A DNA stretch of 64,000 nt from positions 1,552,501-1,616,500 of the forward strand of contig JAQFVV010012513.1 in assembly GCA_028023455.1 (NCBI GenBank). The letters are read 5' to 3'. Every line of letters begins with the position of its first letter. The stretch's first letter is position 1. Both the position numbers and the translations under genes were made by a program. The stretch comes from Epiperipatus broadwayi (lineage: Eukaryota; Onychophora; Udeonychophora; Euonychophora; Peripatidae). The notes beneath the pieces were generated by a model. It saw only the letters and a program-made list of their open reading frames with translations, searched no databases and had not been told where the DNA came from. Below, piece by piece: positions 1-10,640 of this stretch.

Positions 1-875
1 AAATGCTTTCTCTTGCAGCACTTATAGATAAAATATCATTAGAGCTATTAGCACGCCTACTATATTACATATATATAATGTAAATTGATGTTTTAAATAG
101 ATCACAGTTGTATTAAAAAGAGCATAAAATTGTTTTTGAAAACATCTTTTATGTATTGTTATAAATATATAGAATTACCAATGATTTATATGTAAGGTAT
201 CTGAAAAAAAAAACATTTGTCGTTTGGTTTACATGTCTTTATTCATATGTAAAAAAATATGTTGTAGAATGTAGTCTTAACTATATCAAAAATAGATACT
301 ATGCATGAAAAAATAGAGTTGAAATTGATTTAAATCTTGTGTTTATGTTTAATTAAAAACAGATGCTAATTTTTAACTGAAGTTTAAAATTTATATCTGG
401 GTTAGAGATTAATCTCTAGCTTGATATATGATTAATAGTAATCATTAATGCATAAATCTTAAATGATTGGTGTCAATATTGCAAGCACAGAAAGTTTGAC
501 ATTTGTAGATGAGAGTGTGATATGTGTTTGTATGTATATATATATATAATTGGTAATGCAGCAATATTATATACATATGAAAAATTGTGGAGGCCAGCTA
601 TTCTTTATACATGCAGTATAAAATAGAGACATCGTCTTGCATGCTTTTAAAACATTTGTTGACGTGTGTGCATCTATTTTATAATATATGTGTAATGCCT
701 AATTAACTTTCACAACATTTCATATATATATAAACATTAATGGGTAAGTACAAATAAATTTAACGTCAATCTGATAGCACATATGTGAAGATTAATTTCC
801 GTTTTCAAAACTGCAATTATATACATTACTAATATATATATATATATGTTAGATTGTAAACATGTTTAGCCTAGA
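1..875. other. AT-rich intergenic DNA with an inverted dispersed-repeat copy
   Basis: No gene is visible. About 235-515 resembles, in reverse complement, the repeat seen at 31245-31475 and 33085-33365 (called R5 here). The clearest shared stretch is the segment around 370-440 containing 'atctgggttagagattaatctctag'-type sequence, which matches the 'ctagagattgtctctagcccagat' region of R5. Short (AT)n tracts lie at 535-550 and 835-847. The R5 assignment rests on eye alignment and is weak outside 370-440. Confidence 0.4.
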
Positions 876-1136
876 ATATATATATAAAATAAATAAGATG
901 TCCATTAATTAAAAACAAAATTGTAATTATAATTGAAATAATAAATTTAACAGTTTACAAACTATTACAAACAATCCTTAAATCCACAGAAGTACTTTGG
1001 GTTAATTTCTTAAACCTGCCTCAACTGCCATTAAATTCAAAAAACAAAAGCGGAAGCAAACGTCATCAATTCAAATTCCATGAATCTTGTATTTTAATGT
1101 TAGCAGCTTGTCGATTTATTAAATGCATTTTATTTT
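876..1136 (-). mobile_element. Penelope-like element family A, 3' fragment (no inverted arm)
   Basis: On the minus strand this encodes the last ~22 residues of a Penelope GIY-YIG protein, ending NKMHLINRQAANIKIQDSWN-LN-stop, followed by about 200 bp of 3' untranslated tail that runs into TA-rich DNA at 876. The same tail occurs at 31480-31860, 32581-32945 and 57622-58015. The fragment breaks off inside the coding region at about 1136 and is followed by (AT)n. Unlike the other copies, no inverted copy of the tail adjoins the truncated end. It is not functional. Confidence 0.75.
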
Positions 1137-1460
1137 ATGCATATATATATATATATTAAAAAAGAACCAGACAACCTCTAACAATTTTTATGCTGGTGTT
1201 ATAAAGTCTTTAAAGGTGATAGTATATCTTTACCTTTAATGCTTGAATATGATTTCAGATTGATATACACTATATTGAAAATACAGTTATTAATTTAAAT
1301 TGAACTTCATTTTCAACATCAACAAGTTTTGCTTAAATAACATCAAAACACATGTTAAAGGTGGTCAACCCTTTTCCTTTTTTAAGATTATCAGTGCCTA
1401 AGCACAGTCGTCCATAGCTATTGTAAGTTGTCTACCTTTGTTTAATATATATATATATAT

Positions 1461-2174
1461 AATATACAAATCAATATATATTTATCAAAATACAGTACAA
1501 TTTATATAAATTATATTCTTTTAGAAGTACTTTCGAATATACACTTTGTCGTCTTTATCAACTATATAACGTTGAATAATCAAAACGAGACAACCCTTAA
1601 CAATACCCATAGTTCAATTCAGATTTCCCACAATTCTGTTATCTTAACATTTGATGACTGGCGATTCATTAAAATTTGACGATTTCTTGAAATCAACATA
1701 GCCTCTTTTATTTTACGTTTATTATGACAACGTTCAATTTGAATAATTTTCATATTTTTATAATCAAATTTAAATCCATATTGACAAGATTTATTATGAT
1801 CAAATATAACAGATGATGAAGGTTTATTTACATCTGTTCCATATTGATTCTCTTTTTGAATTCTATTATATAAAGGCATATGTTCTTTTATTCTCTTCTT
1901 AAATGTACACTTAGATTCACCAATGTATTGTACGCTGCATCCACATATCAATCTATATATAATAGAATTTTGATTAAACTTTGAATTTTGATAACAGAAT
2001 TGTGGGAAATCTGAATTGAACTATGGGTATTGTTAAGGGTTGTCTCGTTTTGATTATTCAACGTTATATAGTTGATAAAGACTACAAAGTGTATAGTCGA
2101 AAGTACTTCTAAAAGAATATAATTTATATAAATTGTACTGTATTTTGATATATATATATATTGATTTGTATATT
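1461..2174 (-). mobile_element. Fold-back Penelope-like element family B (5'-truncated, inverted self-copy)
   Basis: Two near-identical arms, 1461-1643 (183 bp) and 1990-2174 (185 bp), are inverted copies of each other; the length difference sits in a TA tract. Between them lies the GIY-YIG coding segment on the minus strand. The left arm is the genuine 3' end: it holds the last codons, the stop and the 3' tail. The right arm is an inverted duplicate of that same end, stop codon included, and is joined directly to the truncated 5' side of the coding sequence at 1989/1990. (AT)n flanks the outer left edge. Penelope elements are known for terminal repeats in direct or inverted order and for complex 5' ends, so this is a typical but very clean example. 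Confidence 0.85.
1619..1987 (-). pseudogene. GIY-YIG endonuclease domain of Penelope-like element (5' truncated)
   Basis: This is the C-terminal GIY-YIG nuclease of a Penelope retroelement polyprotein (reverse transcriptase followed by GIY-YIG), which nicks target DNA for reverse transcription. The visible frame begins KFNQNSIIYRLICGCSVQYIGES: the IIY...C-C and YIGES motifs match the GIY and YIG strands, and an EH follows at KKRIKEHM. A later RNKRKIKEA-like stretch reads HNKRKIKEAMLISRNR. There is no start codon: the frame runs straight into the inverted-repeat junction at 1989, so the reverse transcriptase half is missing. About 120 codons remain and they are uninterrupted, which suggests a young insertion. 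It is a fragment with no means of expression. Confidence 0.8.
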
Positions 2175-2847
2175 ACATATATTGTGAAACGAATACAGAT
2201 ATCAAACTTTATTTATTACATATATATATATATAACTTGAATGAAGACATAAATTGACTTACCACATAAATTTAAATAACCATCCAATAAAAACATCATT
2301 TATACTTATATACTACCTTTGACTTCATAAAAATATTCAATCAATCTTCTCTGTTAAGTCATTTGTTTCATTATCTCAACATTGCTTATCAGTTAGCTGC
2401 TTATGTAGTTCAATGTAATATGTATAGTAAAATTGCATATATCTCATTGCTAAGTGATTAGTGATGGTTATTGATTGGCTGTAAATTTAAAAAAAAATTA
2501 TCATATGATTTTTAAAACATAACTCAAACTTATATATAGTATTATTATTAGTGCATTCAATAGACACTAGGCTTGGACCAAAAAGGTTTTCAATTTAGAC
2601 TGGTACTTTGATAGATAGTATAACAAAAAGTGAAAAAAAGCTGTTGGAAAAGAGATGCATTAAATCCAAAAGGTCAAAGTGCATGCTTCATAAAAATTCC
2701 AAAAAGTTTCTCTGATGAAATACATAAGTTAGAAACTATCATATAATATCTATTGATTACAAAAGACTACACCAGGAATCATAAGAGTGAAGAGAATAGA
2801 AGAATGCCAATGTTTGTGTTTATTACTTTATATATATATATATATAT
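2175..2847. other. AT-rich spacer, nothing recognised
   Basis: No coding frame of note, repeat pair or RNA gene was recognised. It ends in the (AT)n tract at 2829-2848 that abuts the M1 repeat. Confidence 0.5.
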
Positions 2848-3088
2848 TAAATGTAATAATGCTCAAGTCTAAATGGGCTTGTAAATAATCATTAAAAAAC
2901 AGTCAACACTTAGACAATACCAATATCAATAACATTCAACAATATCAAACTGTTGTCAAGGCAACCTCCTTTTAACCATAAAGGTGAAATACTTTTATTG
3001 TTAAAAGGAGGTTGCCTTGACAACAGTTTGAAATTGTTGATTGTTATTGATATTGGGATTGTCTACATGTTGACTGGTTTTTAGTGAT
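2848..3088. repeat. M1 fold-back repeat, copy 1
   Basis: Inverted arms 2888-2980 and 2996-3088 pair over most of their length. The outer ends read ATCATTAAAA...ACAGTCAACA and TGTTGACTGGTTTTTAGTGAT, and the inner ends share TGTTGTCAAGGCAACCTCC and its complement. A further ~40 bp on the left (2848-2887, 'gtaataatgctcaag') is also present beside copies at 22982-23030 (inverted) and 60841-60880, so it belongs to the element although only one side carries it. (AT)n lies on both outer edges. No open frame. It could be a MITE or a Penelope-type fold-back of a tail. Confidence 0.75.
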
Positions 3089-4151
3089 ATATATATATAT
3101 ATATATTAAGCAAAGACTTTCATGGCTACAGATATTCATGAAACTATCCTGTTTTATCCATGTATAATTTATTGTATTAATCTACCAAGATGGTACACCA
3201 AATAACAACTGGGTAATGAATATCAAAAAAAATAGTGGTAAAAGTGATTTATAGCAAATAGTAGGAAATATTTTATTTGGCAATATGGTAAAGATAAATT
3301 ATATGATTTCTTCACACATAAATAATTTCCATCCTAAGTTTACTATGGAAATAGTGAATGATGTTTTCCTTCCTTGATTTGCTCATCACCAAAAAAAACA
3401 AAATAATCTTTTCTTTTTTTTCATTTTCAGAAAAACTATGCATACAGATATATACCTACATCATCATCTAGCTCATATCATTTCTATAACCAAAACTCTT
3501 TTCACTACAGTAGATAATTTTTCAGATAAGTGGAAGAAATAGATTGTGTAAATAATTTCTTATTGGCCAATGGTTATATTAATGAAATTATATATCAAAT
3601 CTTAATAGAAGTCTTACATATTCTTATAAGAAATCAAGAAAAAAAACACATTTAAAAACAGTATTTTTTATATAAAACAAACTACAGGCATGAATGGATG
3701 TATTCTAAAATATAATATAAATAAAGCACTAATGAAAAAATGTTAATATTCTGTTCATTCATAAGGACTCAATCCTTCCTGAGACCTTTGGAATTTATGA
3801 AGTTTCATGTGGGCATGAGCAATTGTTACTTCAGTGCTACAAGAGATGAGAAGATTAGATGTAGTTATGGACACTTATTAGCATCAGCACTTTGACTCTA
3901 TGCTATAGATACATGTCATTATATTGATTTTTTTAACATCATAATCCTATCAGATGTGAGAGTCTTCACTAATGTTGGACCACTGAGATCCATAAGAGAC
4001 CAGATTGTGTCAACAAATATGATAACACATATAAACTATTTTCTGTTTGGAAGAATTAAAAAAAAAACAATTAATCTGGGAATAGCTTCTGTCTTGATTT
4101 TTTTATTATTTCATCTCCAAACTTTATATTTGTAAAACACATAATATAGAG

Positions 4152-4155
<4 letters not shown>
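3089..4155. other. AT-rich spacer, nothing recognised
   Basis: No gene, RNA gene or repeat pair was recognised. The slightly more complex stretch at 3760-3900 has no usable reading frame. Confidence 0.45.

Positions 4156-4234
<79 letters not shown>
4156..4234. repeat. (CA)n-(TA)n microsatellite
   Basis: About 14 CA units run directly into about 25 TA units, a compound dinucleotide tract. Confidence 0.95.
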
Positions 4235-4239
<5 letters not shown>

Positions 4240-4699
4240 ACACTCAGTTATAAGTTAATTATTGCAAACTTTATATTTTTAAAAATTTTCTATATATTTG
4301 TTATTGGTGAAACTTTCAATCCTGTTATATTCCAATGATTACTACACACTTACAAACATTTTTTATGAAATTCATTACCCAGTTGATGGCCAATGTGGCC
4401 CAGCTAAAATGCCACTATGATACATTAAATCATTCATACATGGATGAAAACAGGTAATATTATATATATTGAATTAAATATTTCCATGAATTTCTATTAT
4501 AATAAAAATAGAAATGATTATCCATTCATGTAAATAGAAATAATTTTTGCATTTTTGATGTTGCCAGGAAATATCAATTACTACTTATGTTCCTAAGGCT
4601 AGATTTCTTTCCATTAACCTGTAATAGCTATTTTTTGTTGAAGTTTATTGTTATGTTAAAAGACTGCAATATATATTCAATGTACTGTTAAGAACAAAA

Positions 4700-4701
<2 letters not shown>

Positions 4702-4796
<95 letters not shown>

Positions 4797-4812
4797 AGAG
4801 AGAAAGAGAGAC
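4702..4812. repeat. (TA)n-(GA)n compound microsatellite
   Basis: About 49 bases of TA are followed by about 40 bases of AG, a GGGGGG run and more AG. The same TA-to-GA switch recurs at 48808-48842 and 59975-60052. Confidence 0.95.
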
Positions 4813-5266
4813 TGAAAACCATATTGATTAATGCTTTACTATCATGAATTGACATTTTAATGAAATTAGTGATATAAATAACTTTATCGTGTTTATATTA
4901 AACAAAGATGTGTAATAAAAACATTATTCATGTTTGAACCTAGATATAGATTTATCTTATTAGAAATATATTTTGTTGATAATAAGCCAATTTACTTGTT
5001 TTCTTATAAACCTGGTGGGGGATTTTTTTTTTAAAAAAGAGCATTTGATGGAAAGGTTGGCTTTTAAACCTTTTCTTAAAAAAAGTTTAAACTATTTCTA
5101 AAAAATTCAAGTACAAAAAAAAAATATACATAAAACGCATATGTCTGTTTTTTTTTTTTGCTTTAATTCGAAACAATAACATAAAAATACCAGCAATTAG
5201 AAACTATAAAAATATTATGTCTTACATTTAAATTGATTTAAATATCCTTTATATAATAAATTAAAT

Positions 5267-5499
5267 CTATATATACTAATAATCAAAATTACTCCAAATT
5301 CACAGCTCAACAAGACTAGTCAAAAAACAGATACTCTGAAACACAACTGCTTCCAGCAGACTTCTTTACACTTGAGAAGTCTGTTTGTGGCAAAGTCTGA
5401 TTGTAGCAGTAAGACCATTGTTGTGTTTTAAAGGTTATATATTTTTGGCAGTCTGGTTGAGCTGTGAATTTGGGATAAGTTTGATTAGTTTATTTACTA

Positions 5500-5505
<6 letters not shown>
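5267..5505. repeat. Fold-back of a Penelope family D tail, without coding sequence
   Basis: Left arm 5267-5365 and right arm 5376-5505 are inverted, diverged copies: 'ttcacagctcaa' against 'ttgagctgtgaa', and 'agcagacttct' against 'agaagtctgtt'. The right arm matches the 3' tail of the Penelope insertion at 45544-45690 (shared blocks 'cttgagaagtctg', 'gtgttttaaag/gag', 'gctgtgaatttgggataa'). This copy is therefore only tail plus inverted tail, an extreme truncation. (TA)n at 5503-5531 abuts the right end. Confidence 0.65.

Positions 5506-5531
<26 letters not shown>
5503..5531. repeat. (TA)n microsatellite between two fold-backs
   Basis: About 14 TA units separate the fold-back ending at 5505 from the one starting at 5531. 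Confidence 0.9.
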
Positions 5532-5534
<3 letters not shown>

Positions 5535-5663
5535 GAGAATAATATTCTATCACTAGTCTATTAGATAAATGACATACTCTCAATGCAAAGCATAAGATAA
5601 AACTTTTTTTAGCTAAAAGATCAGGCCGACTCTTCTCTAGAAGTTTCAACTTGTGCTTTGGTT

Positions 5664-5710
<47 letters not shown>

Positions 5711-5885
5711 TGAGATAAAGTGAAAAGACTACCATTCTTTTTTTAAATAAAGCTTTTATCTTGTGCTTGTATTGAGAGTATTTGATCTATTTAATAGATT
5801 AGCATTGGAGTATTATTCTCACTGTAGTATATAATATTGATTGCTAGGAAATTTATATATATTTGTGTGCATATATATATAAAAT
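5531..5885. repeat. Fold-back repeat F, copy 1
   Basis: Arms 5533-5610 and 5740-5822 are inverted copies; the motif 'actctcaatgcaaagca' pairs with 'tgcttgtattgagagt'. A (TA)n(GT)n tract at 5664-5710 occupies the loop. The right half, including 'gattgctaggaaatttatatatat', is repeated at 18930-19035. No open frame is present. Confidence 0.6.
5664..5710. repeat. (TA)n-(GT)n microsatellite
   Basis: TA units run directly into GT units inside the loop of fold-back F. Confidence 0.9.
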
Positions 5886-8196
5886 TAAGAGCATGCTAAT
5901 GAACTCTAATATATAAGTCATGTGACATCTGACTTTTTATTATATATGTGTGCTTAAGAAATATATTAGTGATTTAAAGTGAAAATTACATATCAAGTAT
6001 TATTCACATGCATGCTTATACATAAGAAAATGTAGCTATGTGTATTCTAATATATGTATGTATGATTAGTTAGATATTGGAATATTACTTATATTCATAT
6101 ATTTAGTAGCTAGTTTGAGTGATTTTTAAAATGATTAATTATTAATCCTTCAACAGATTGACATTTTTTCCCTGGTGACAATTTTTATAATCATCTAATA
6201 TTGGATTTTTATATTAATTATTTTTATTTTATATTATAATTCAATAAATTGATGTTGATTTGATATAAATACAAATAAAAAGTGACCTCAAACATTTTTG
6301 GACTTTTCAAGTATTGCAATATAAAAAATTATTATGTAATGAAAACAATGAACATTTTTCTGATTGGCTGATATAATAGAAAACTATCCACACCAATGAA
6401 TGCAAAAAATTAAGAAAATCTTAATTGACTTAAATTAATTTTAAGGTACAAACAAATTAAGATGAAGTCATCATAAGTAGTTCAAATTCTGTAGAAAAAT
6501 TTAAACTAAACTTATCTTAAAATTGCTCTATTATTGTATTTGTAAAGGTGTTATAATCTTACTGATTGTAGATTTCTGTTTAGCATTATAATTCAATTTT
6601 CTAACTTCTATTTTTAAAAATAAAATGCATACAAATAAAATCAAAGTGCAATCATGTATACTTTTGCTTTTAATTAGTTTAAAATTGCTGTATAAAAATA
6701 TCATTAATAAGTAAATTTGCAGTCCTCTCTCTCCTTGCCTTCACATAAGAATCTAATCCAAATTCCATGTTATCTTGATCAGATTAAGCATTCATTGCCA
6801 CAGATCAATAGATTTACAAATAAAAGATACATACAGTAGCAGGAATGGGACAATAGATGATAATGCACACTGAATCCACATGTTTGAATTATGGAAGGAG
6901 ATCTGGATAAATAGTCATACCTTTGTGAAGATATGGTCAGGCAGAAACTGTCAAATTTGATCAGCAGTATACATTTTCACAATATGGTTGAGCAGTGAGG
7001 CAACTTCATGTTAAAACTGGAAGTTTATATATATAAACCAGATATGATGCAAGATGTCATAGAACAACCAGAATTTTCATCACATCTACTGATGAGGCAA
7101 GCTGTCACATTGCAACTAGAAATGGTAGATAATGAAGTTCCTTTTATAGTTGCATAGCAACTAATGCTATATGAAGTCAACATTATCATGTGTGCAACAT
7201 TATACATAGTGTAAATACACAATTGTATATTTGTTTCATTAATAAATAGTTTAAAACTATTTATATTAGTTTGTGTTTCTATAGAATTCAAATATAAACA
7301 CAACATTACCAAAACATGATTTTTTTGCAATTTTAAAAATCTTCTCACAGTAAAATCCTGAAGACCAAACAATATAAAAATCATCCACATGAAAGGGAGA
7401 ATAGATACTTTTAAATCTACTGAAGACTGGAGAATACTGACATCTTCATAATTTTTTTTGAACTAATAAATCAATATATTTTAGATTCACTTTCTGACAT
7501 CAAAGTACAAAATTCCTACAAAATAATACTTCATATAGATGTATAAGAGTGAAAGGAAAGAAACCTCAAACAATCCCATCTCTGATAAATTAATAATATT
7601 CTACATTCAAATGTTCAAATTCATAGGCTGATATTGATAAGTTTCATTAATTTCTCAGCAGTGGAAAATTTCAGTCTGTTTTCTGTTATTATGTGCATTG
7701 GTTTTTATAAGATTGTAGCTGGATATAGAAAGTGGATTGATTCATTTTCTATTTTTGGATAATATTGGTTTGATTACTAATATTTTTGAACTATTTATCA
7801 CTGGCATTTAGGGATGCATGGCTTAGTGTTTTCTAATTTGTATATGTATGACCAGTAGATATTGGAATTCTATATTATGTTCTAATTAAATAAATACGAT
7901 ATCATAGTAAAGAATTAAAAGTGGGTTTATTACAAAAAGATGAAACTCTATGTTATCCAGAATAAGGCAGAGGATAAAAGAAACTGCCTTTTGGATCTGT
8001 TAAAGTATGAGACTCTAATGATATTTAAAGAAAAAATACACCAATATGTAGATGCATATCTAATACAAGCAATATTAATATTTCTGGGTTGATTTTTTTT
8101 TACTACATCTAAAGTGTATGTTGAGCACTAATAAGTCAATCTATATAGTTATGTATTTTAACATCGTTAAAAAAGTAAGTTATAAAATCTTACATA
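5886..8196. other. AT-rich spacer, nothing recognised
   Basis: A minus-strand frame of 121 codons at 7025-7390 has no recognisable domain and a composition expected of non-coding AT-rich DNA, so I do not call it. The 6840-7140 part is a little richer in G+C and may be an old unidentified repeat. Confidence 0.45.
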
Positions 8197-8832
8197 CTAC
8201 TTAAATATACATATGAAATAAGTGCTGTGTTTTGAATTGATGTTGTAAATCTAGTGTCCGAATATTCTAGCTCACTACTGACATGAGCCATAAGCTCGAA
8301 GCCACTTGGTCTGGAGATGGAAGAGTTTTGGATAGAGATTTTAAAATATTTTCTCATACCACACTTATTAATTAAGAGCTTGTTTGAACTATTGGTATGC
8401 TCTCTGTATTGCATTTTGTAAATACAAGCTTATAAAAGTAATGTCACATTATATATGACTTGCTTTTTTGATTATTATAATTTTACCTTTAAGGCTGTGG
8501 CTATGCTGAGGCTATTAAAAATATGGTAAATCTAAATTTAAATTCAGCTATCTAACTTAAATAGCTATATGGGACTGAACTAAAGACATTTTTGTGTCTG
8601 AAAATTTCAGAGTTTCTACTTAAATATACATATGAAATAAATGCTGGGTTTTGAGTTGATGTTTTAGATCTAGTGTCCGAATATTCTAGCTCTCCACTGA
8701 TGTGAGCCATAACCTTAAAACCAGTTGGTCTGGAGATGGGAGTGTTTTGGATAGAGATTTTAAATATTTTTTCATACTGCACTTATTAATTAAGAGCTTG
8801 TTTGAGCTATTGGACATTCTCTGTAATGCATT
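8197..8832 (+). repeat. Tandem direct duplication (~419-bp period) inside a LINE relic
   Basis: 8197-8418 and 8616-8832 are direct copies about 85-90% alike. Shared blocks include 'taaatatacatatgaaataa', 'tctagtgtccgaatattc' and 'ggtctggagatgg'. The second copy continues into the LINE C-terminal coding segment, while the first stops, so part of the element was duplicated in place. Confidence 0.8.
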
Positions 8833-9290
8833 AATAAAGAATAGGAAATTGGATAGATGGAAAGCTAGTATGGAAAATAAAAAGAGTTTAAATATTTATA
8901 GAAGTAAACAGAATATTGGGTGTGAGTTAATTATCAGTAGTAGCAAGGAAAGTAGTTTACTGTTTAAGGCTCGAACAAAATTTTTAGCAACAAGGGTATA
9001 TACACATAAATGGAAAAAAGGGTGATTTAGTCTGCAAGTTGTATAAGGAAGACAGAGAAAATATTAGGCATCTGCTAATTGAATTTAAATACCTAAAAGC
9101 AGAAAGGATACAAATAATGAAGTTGTGGAAGAATAAATATAAACAAAGTGGCTTATTGGTTTTTATGCTGGGTTTGGGGAAAGACAAGGGAGATTTAGAT
9201 ATAAAGGCCATGATAGAGAAGAAGGTGGTAAAACTTAGGATGGGGAACGGAAAGGGAAGTCAAAGTGATAACATGTTTCACTAGGCATAG
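8702..9290 (+). pseudogene. Non-LTR retrotransposon ORF2 C-terminal remnant
   Basis: The frame from about 8702 to 9023 ends in a run reading KESSLLFKARTKFLATRVY-THKWKKG. It then continues one frame over from about 9024 as DLVCKLYKEDRENIRHLLIE-FKYLKAER. This order (KART..., VY/TH..W, C..C/Y, E-N-I-xHLL-x3-C/F) is the layout of the cysteine/histidine knuckle at the end of several LINE ORF2 proteins. In this copy two expected cysteines read Y and F, and a one-base frameshift lies near 9023. Nothing upstream preserves the reverse transcriptase, so the element is truncated and dead. The clade cannot be fixed from the tail; the family call is by motif recall only. Confidence 0.5.
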
Positions 9291-9799
9291 TTGCTGAGAG
9301 ATTCCTGACACTGTAGAAGGAGAAGTCACATAGCATCATATCACACAGTTATATTTATTCGTTTTGATTTTGGTAATGAAAACATATACACATTTGTTAG
9401 TTTTTTCACAAATTATTTATGACATTAATTTTTTCAAAAGAATTATTCAGATTTCGGTAGAAATATTTACTTTTAATTAAATGTCAGTTAAATCAATATT
9501 TAACAAAACTTTAGAATATTTCTATTGGCTCTTTTGCTAAGTATTTTTTCTCAAAAGCATAACGATGTAAGTCCAAGTTATAAATGAGAATGATTTTTTT
9601 TTCATTTTAATAAAAATTCAAAAATGTGGACATCCTGACAAAAACATAGACAGTACAAGTTAATATAAAAGCATATAAATAGAGCTCAAAAACTAAATGA
9701 TGTTTGAACAAACATATTAGGATCATCATTGGAAGAAATTAAAAGACTTATGCTAGATTGAATAAAAGTCCACAATAAATAATAGTGCATAGATAATTG

Positions 9800-9990
9800 G
9801 AATTTTGGCTGGACCTAATGAAATTGTAAAAAAATCTAAAAAAGTTTCAAGGTGGATTGATGAAATAAAAAAGACTATTGGTGTCATGTGAAAAAAATAT
9901 ATTATGGATTAGAAAAACTGGATTAAACTTAGAGAGGTCATCATGCTGCATAAGAGTGCTAATGATTGAAATTGTTAATGATGATATATA
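9800..9990 (+). pseudogene. Old, decayed RTE 3' end
   Basis: The segment around 9848-9935 translates as RWIDEIKKTIGVM-stop... then NWIKLREVIM, and its end has 'ttgttaatgatgatata'. These line up in order with RWMDEIRKCAGVLW, RWIKLGETFI and the terminal TGA plus GAT-repeat of the intact RTE at 39008-39127. Several stops and substitutions show it is much older. No target duplication was seen. Confidence 0.6.
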
Positions 9991-10207
9991 TAAAGTACAC
10001 ATGATTCAAAAGGAATTGTCAATCACCTTTGTATTAAAGAAATTTATCATAAGAGTTGATGTCTGCAGGCCAAATTTAAATAAATTTACAAGATTTTTTG
10101 ATCTATTTACATTCATAGAAGATACGTTTTGCATTAGCATTATGCTTATGAATGTATATGTACAAGCTAAGTTACCTCTTTTAATTATCATTTTATAAGT
10201 TTTAAGT

Positions 10208-10233
10208 TAATAATAATAATAATAATAATAATA
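10208..10233. repeat. (AAT)n microsatellite
   Basis: About eight to nine AAT units are present. A looser GAT/AAT-rich tract occurs at 11625-11700. Confidence 0.9.
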
Positions 10234-10261
10234 AGACAAAAATAAAACTGAATTATATATA

Positions 10262-10400
10262 TATAAGCAGTCAACTCTTAAACAATATTAATAACCATCA
10301 ACAATCTCAATCTGTTGTCAAGGCAACCTCCTTTAACAATAAAGGTGGAAATCCACATTTATCTATGGACTAATTTGTTTATATAAACATTAAAAAATGC
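10262..10400 (+). repeat. M1 repeat, single-arm copy
   Basis: It carries 'agcagtcaactcttaaacaat', 'ctgttgtcaaggcaacctcc' and 'acaataaaggtgg', the left arm of M1. It then continues into a longer internal segment ('atggactaatttgtttatataaacat') that is also present at 60980-61025 and, inverted, at 23180-23230 and 29915-29945. No matching opposite arm was found. A short terminal piece recurs at 10600-10640. Confidence 0.65.
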
Positions 10401-10640
10401 ATCTTGACTACAGAAAGTGAAATTATTAATTCAAAGAAGTTGAAATAAATCTCATTAAACAGGTAAATATAATCTGTTTTAAAAGCAGATTAATAAATAT
10501 ACATTTATAACTTTCAAACTGCACTATAACTATGTATTACTTTGATAATAAAGCTAACAATGTTCAATGCTCATCACATTTATATATGTAAATATATGAA
10601 AGCAGTCAACATTTGGATAATATCAATAACAAACTATATA

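Noticed and set aside
7025-7390. 121-codon minus-strand frame
   Set aside because: No domain, no conserved motif, no supporting neighbour; the length is expected by chance in this composition.
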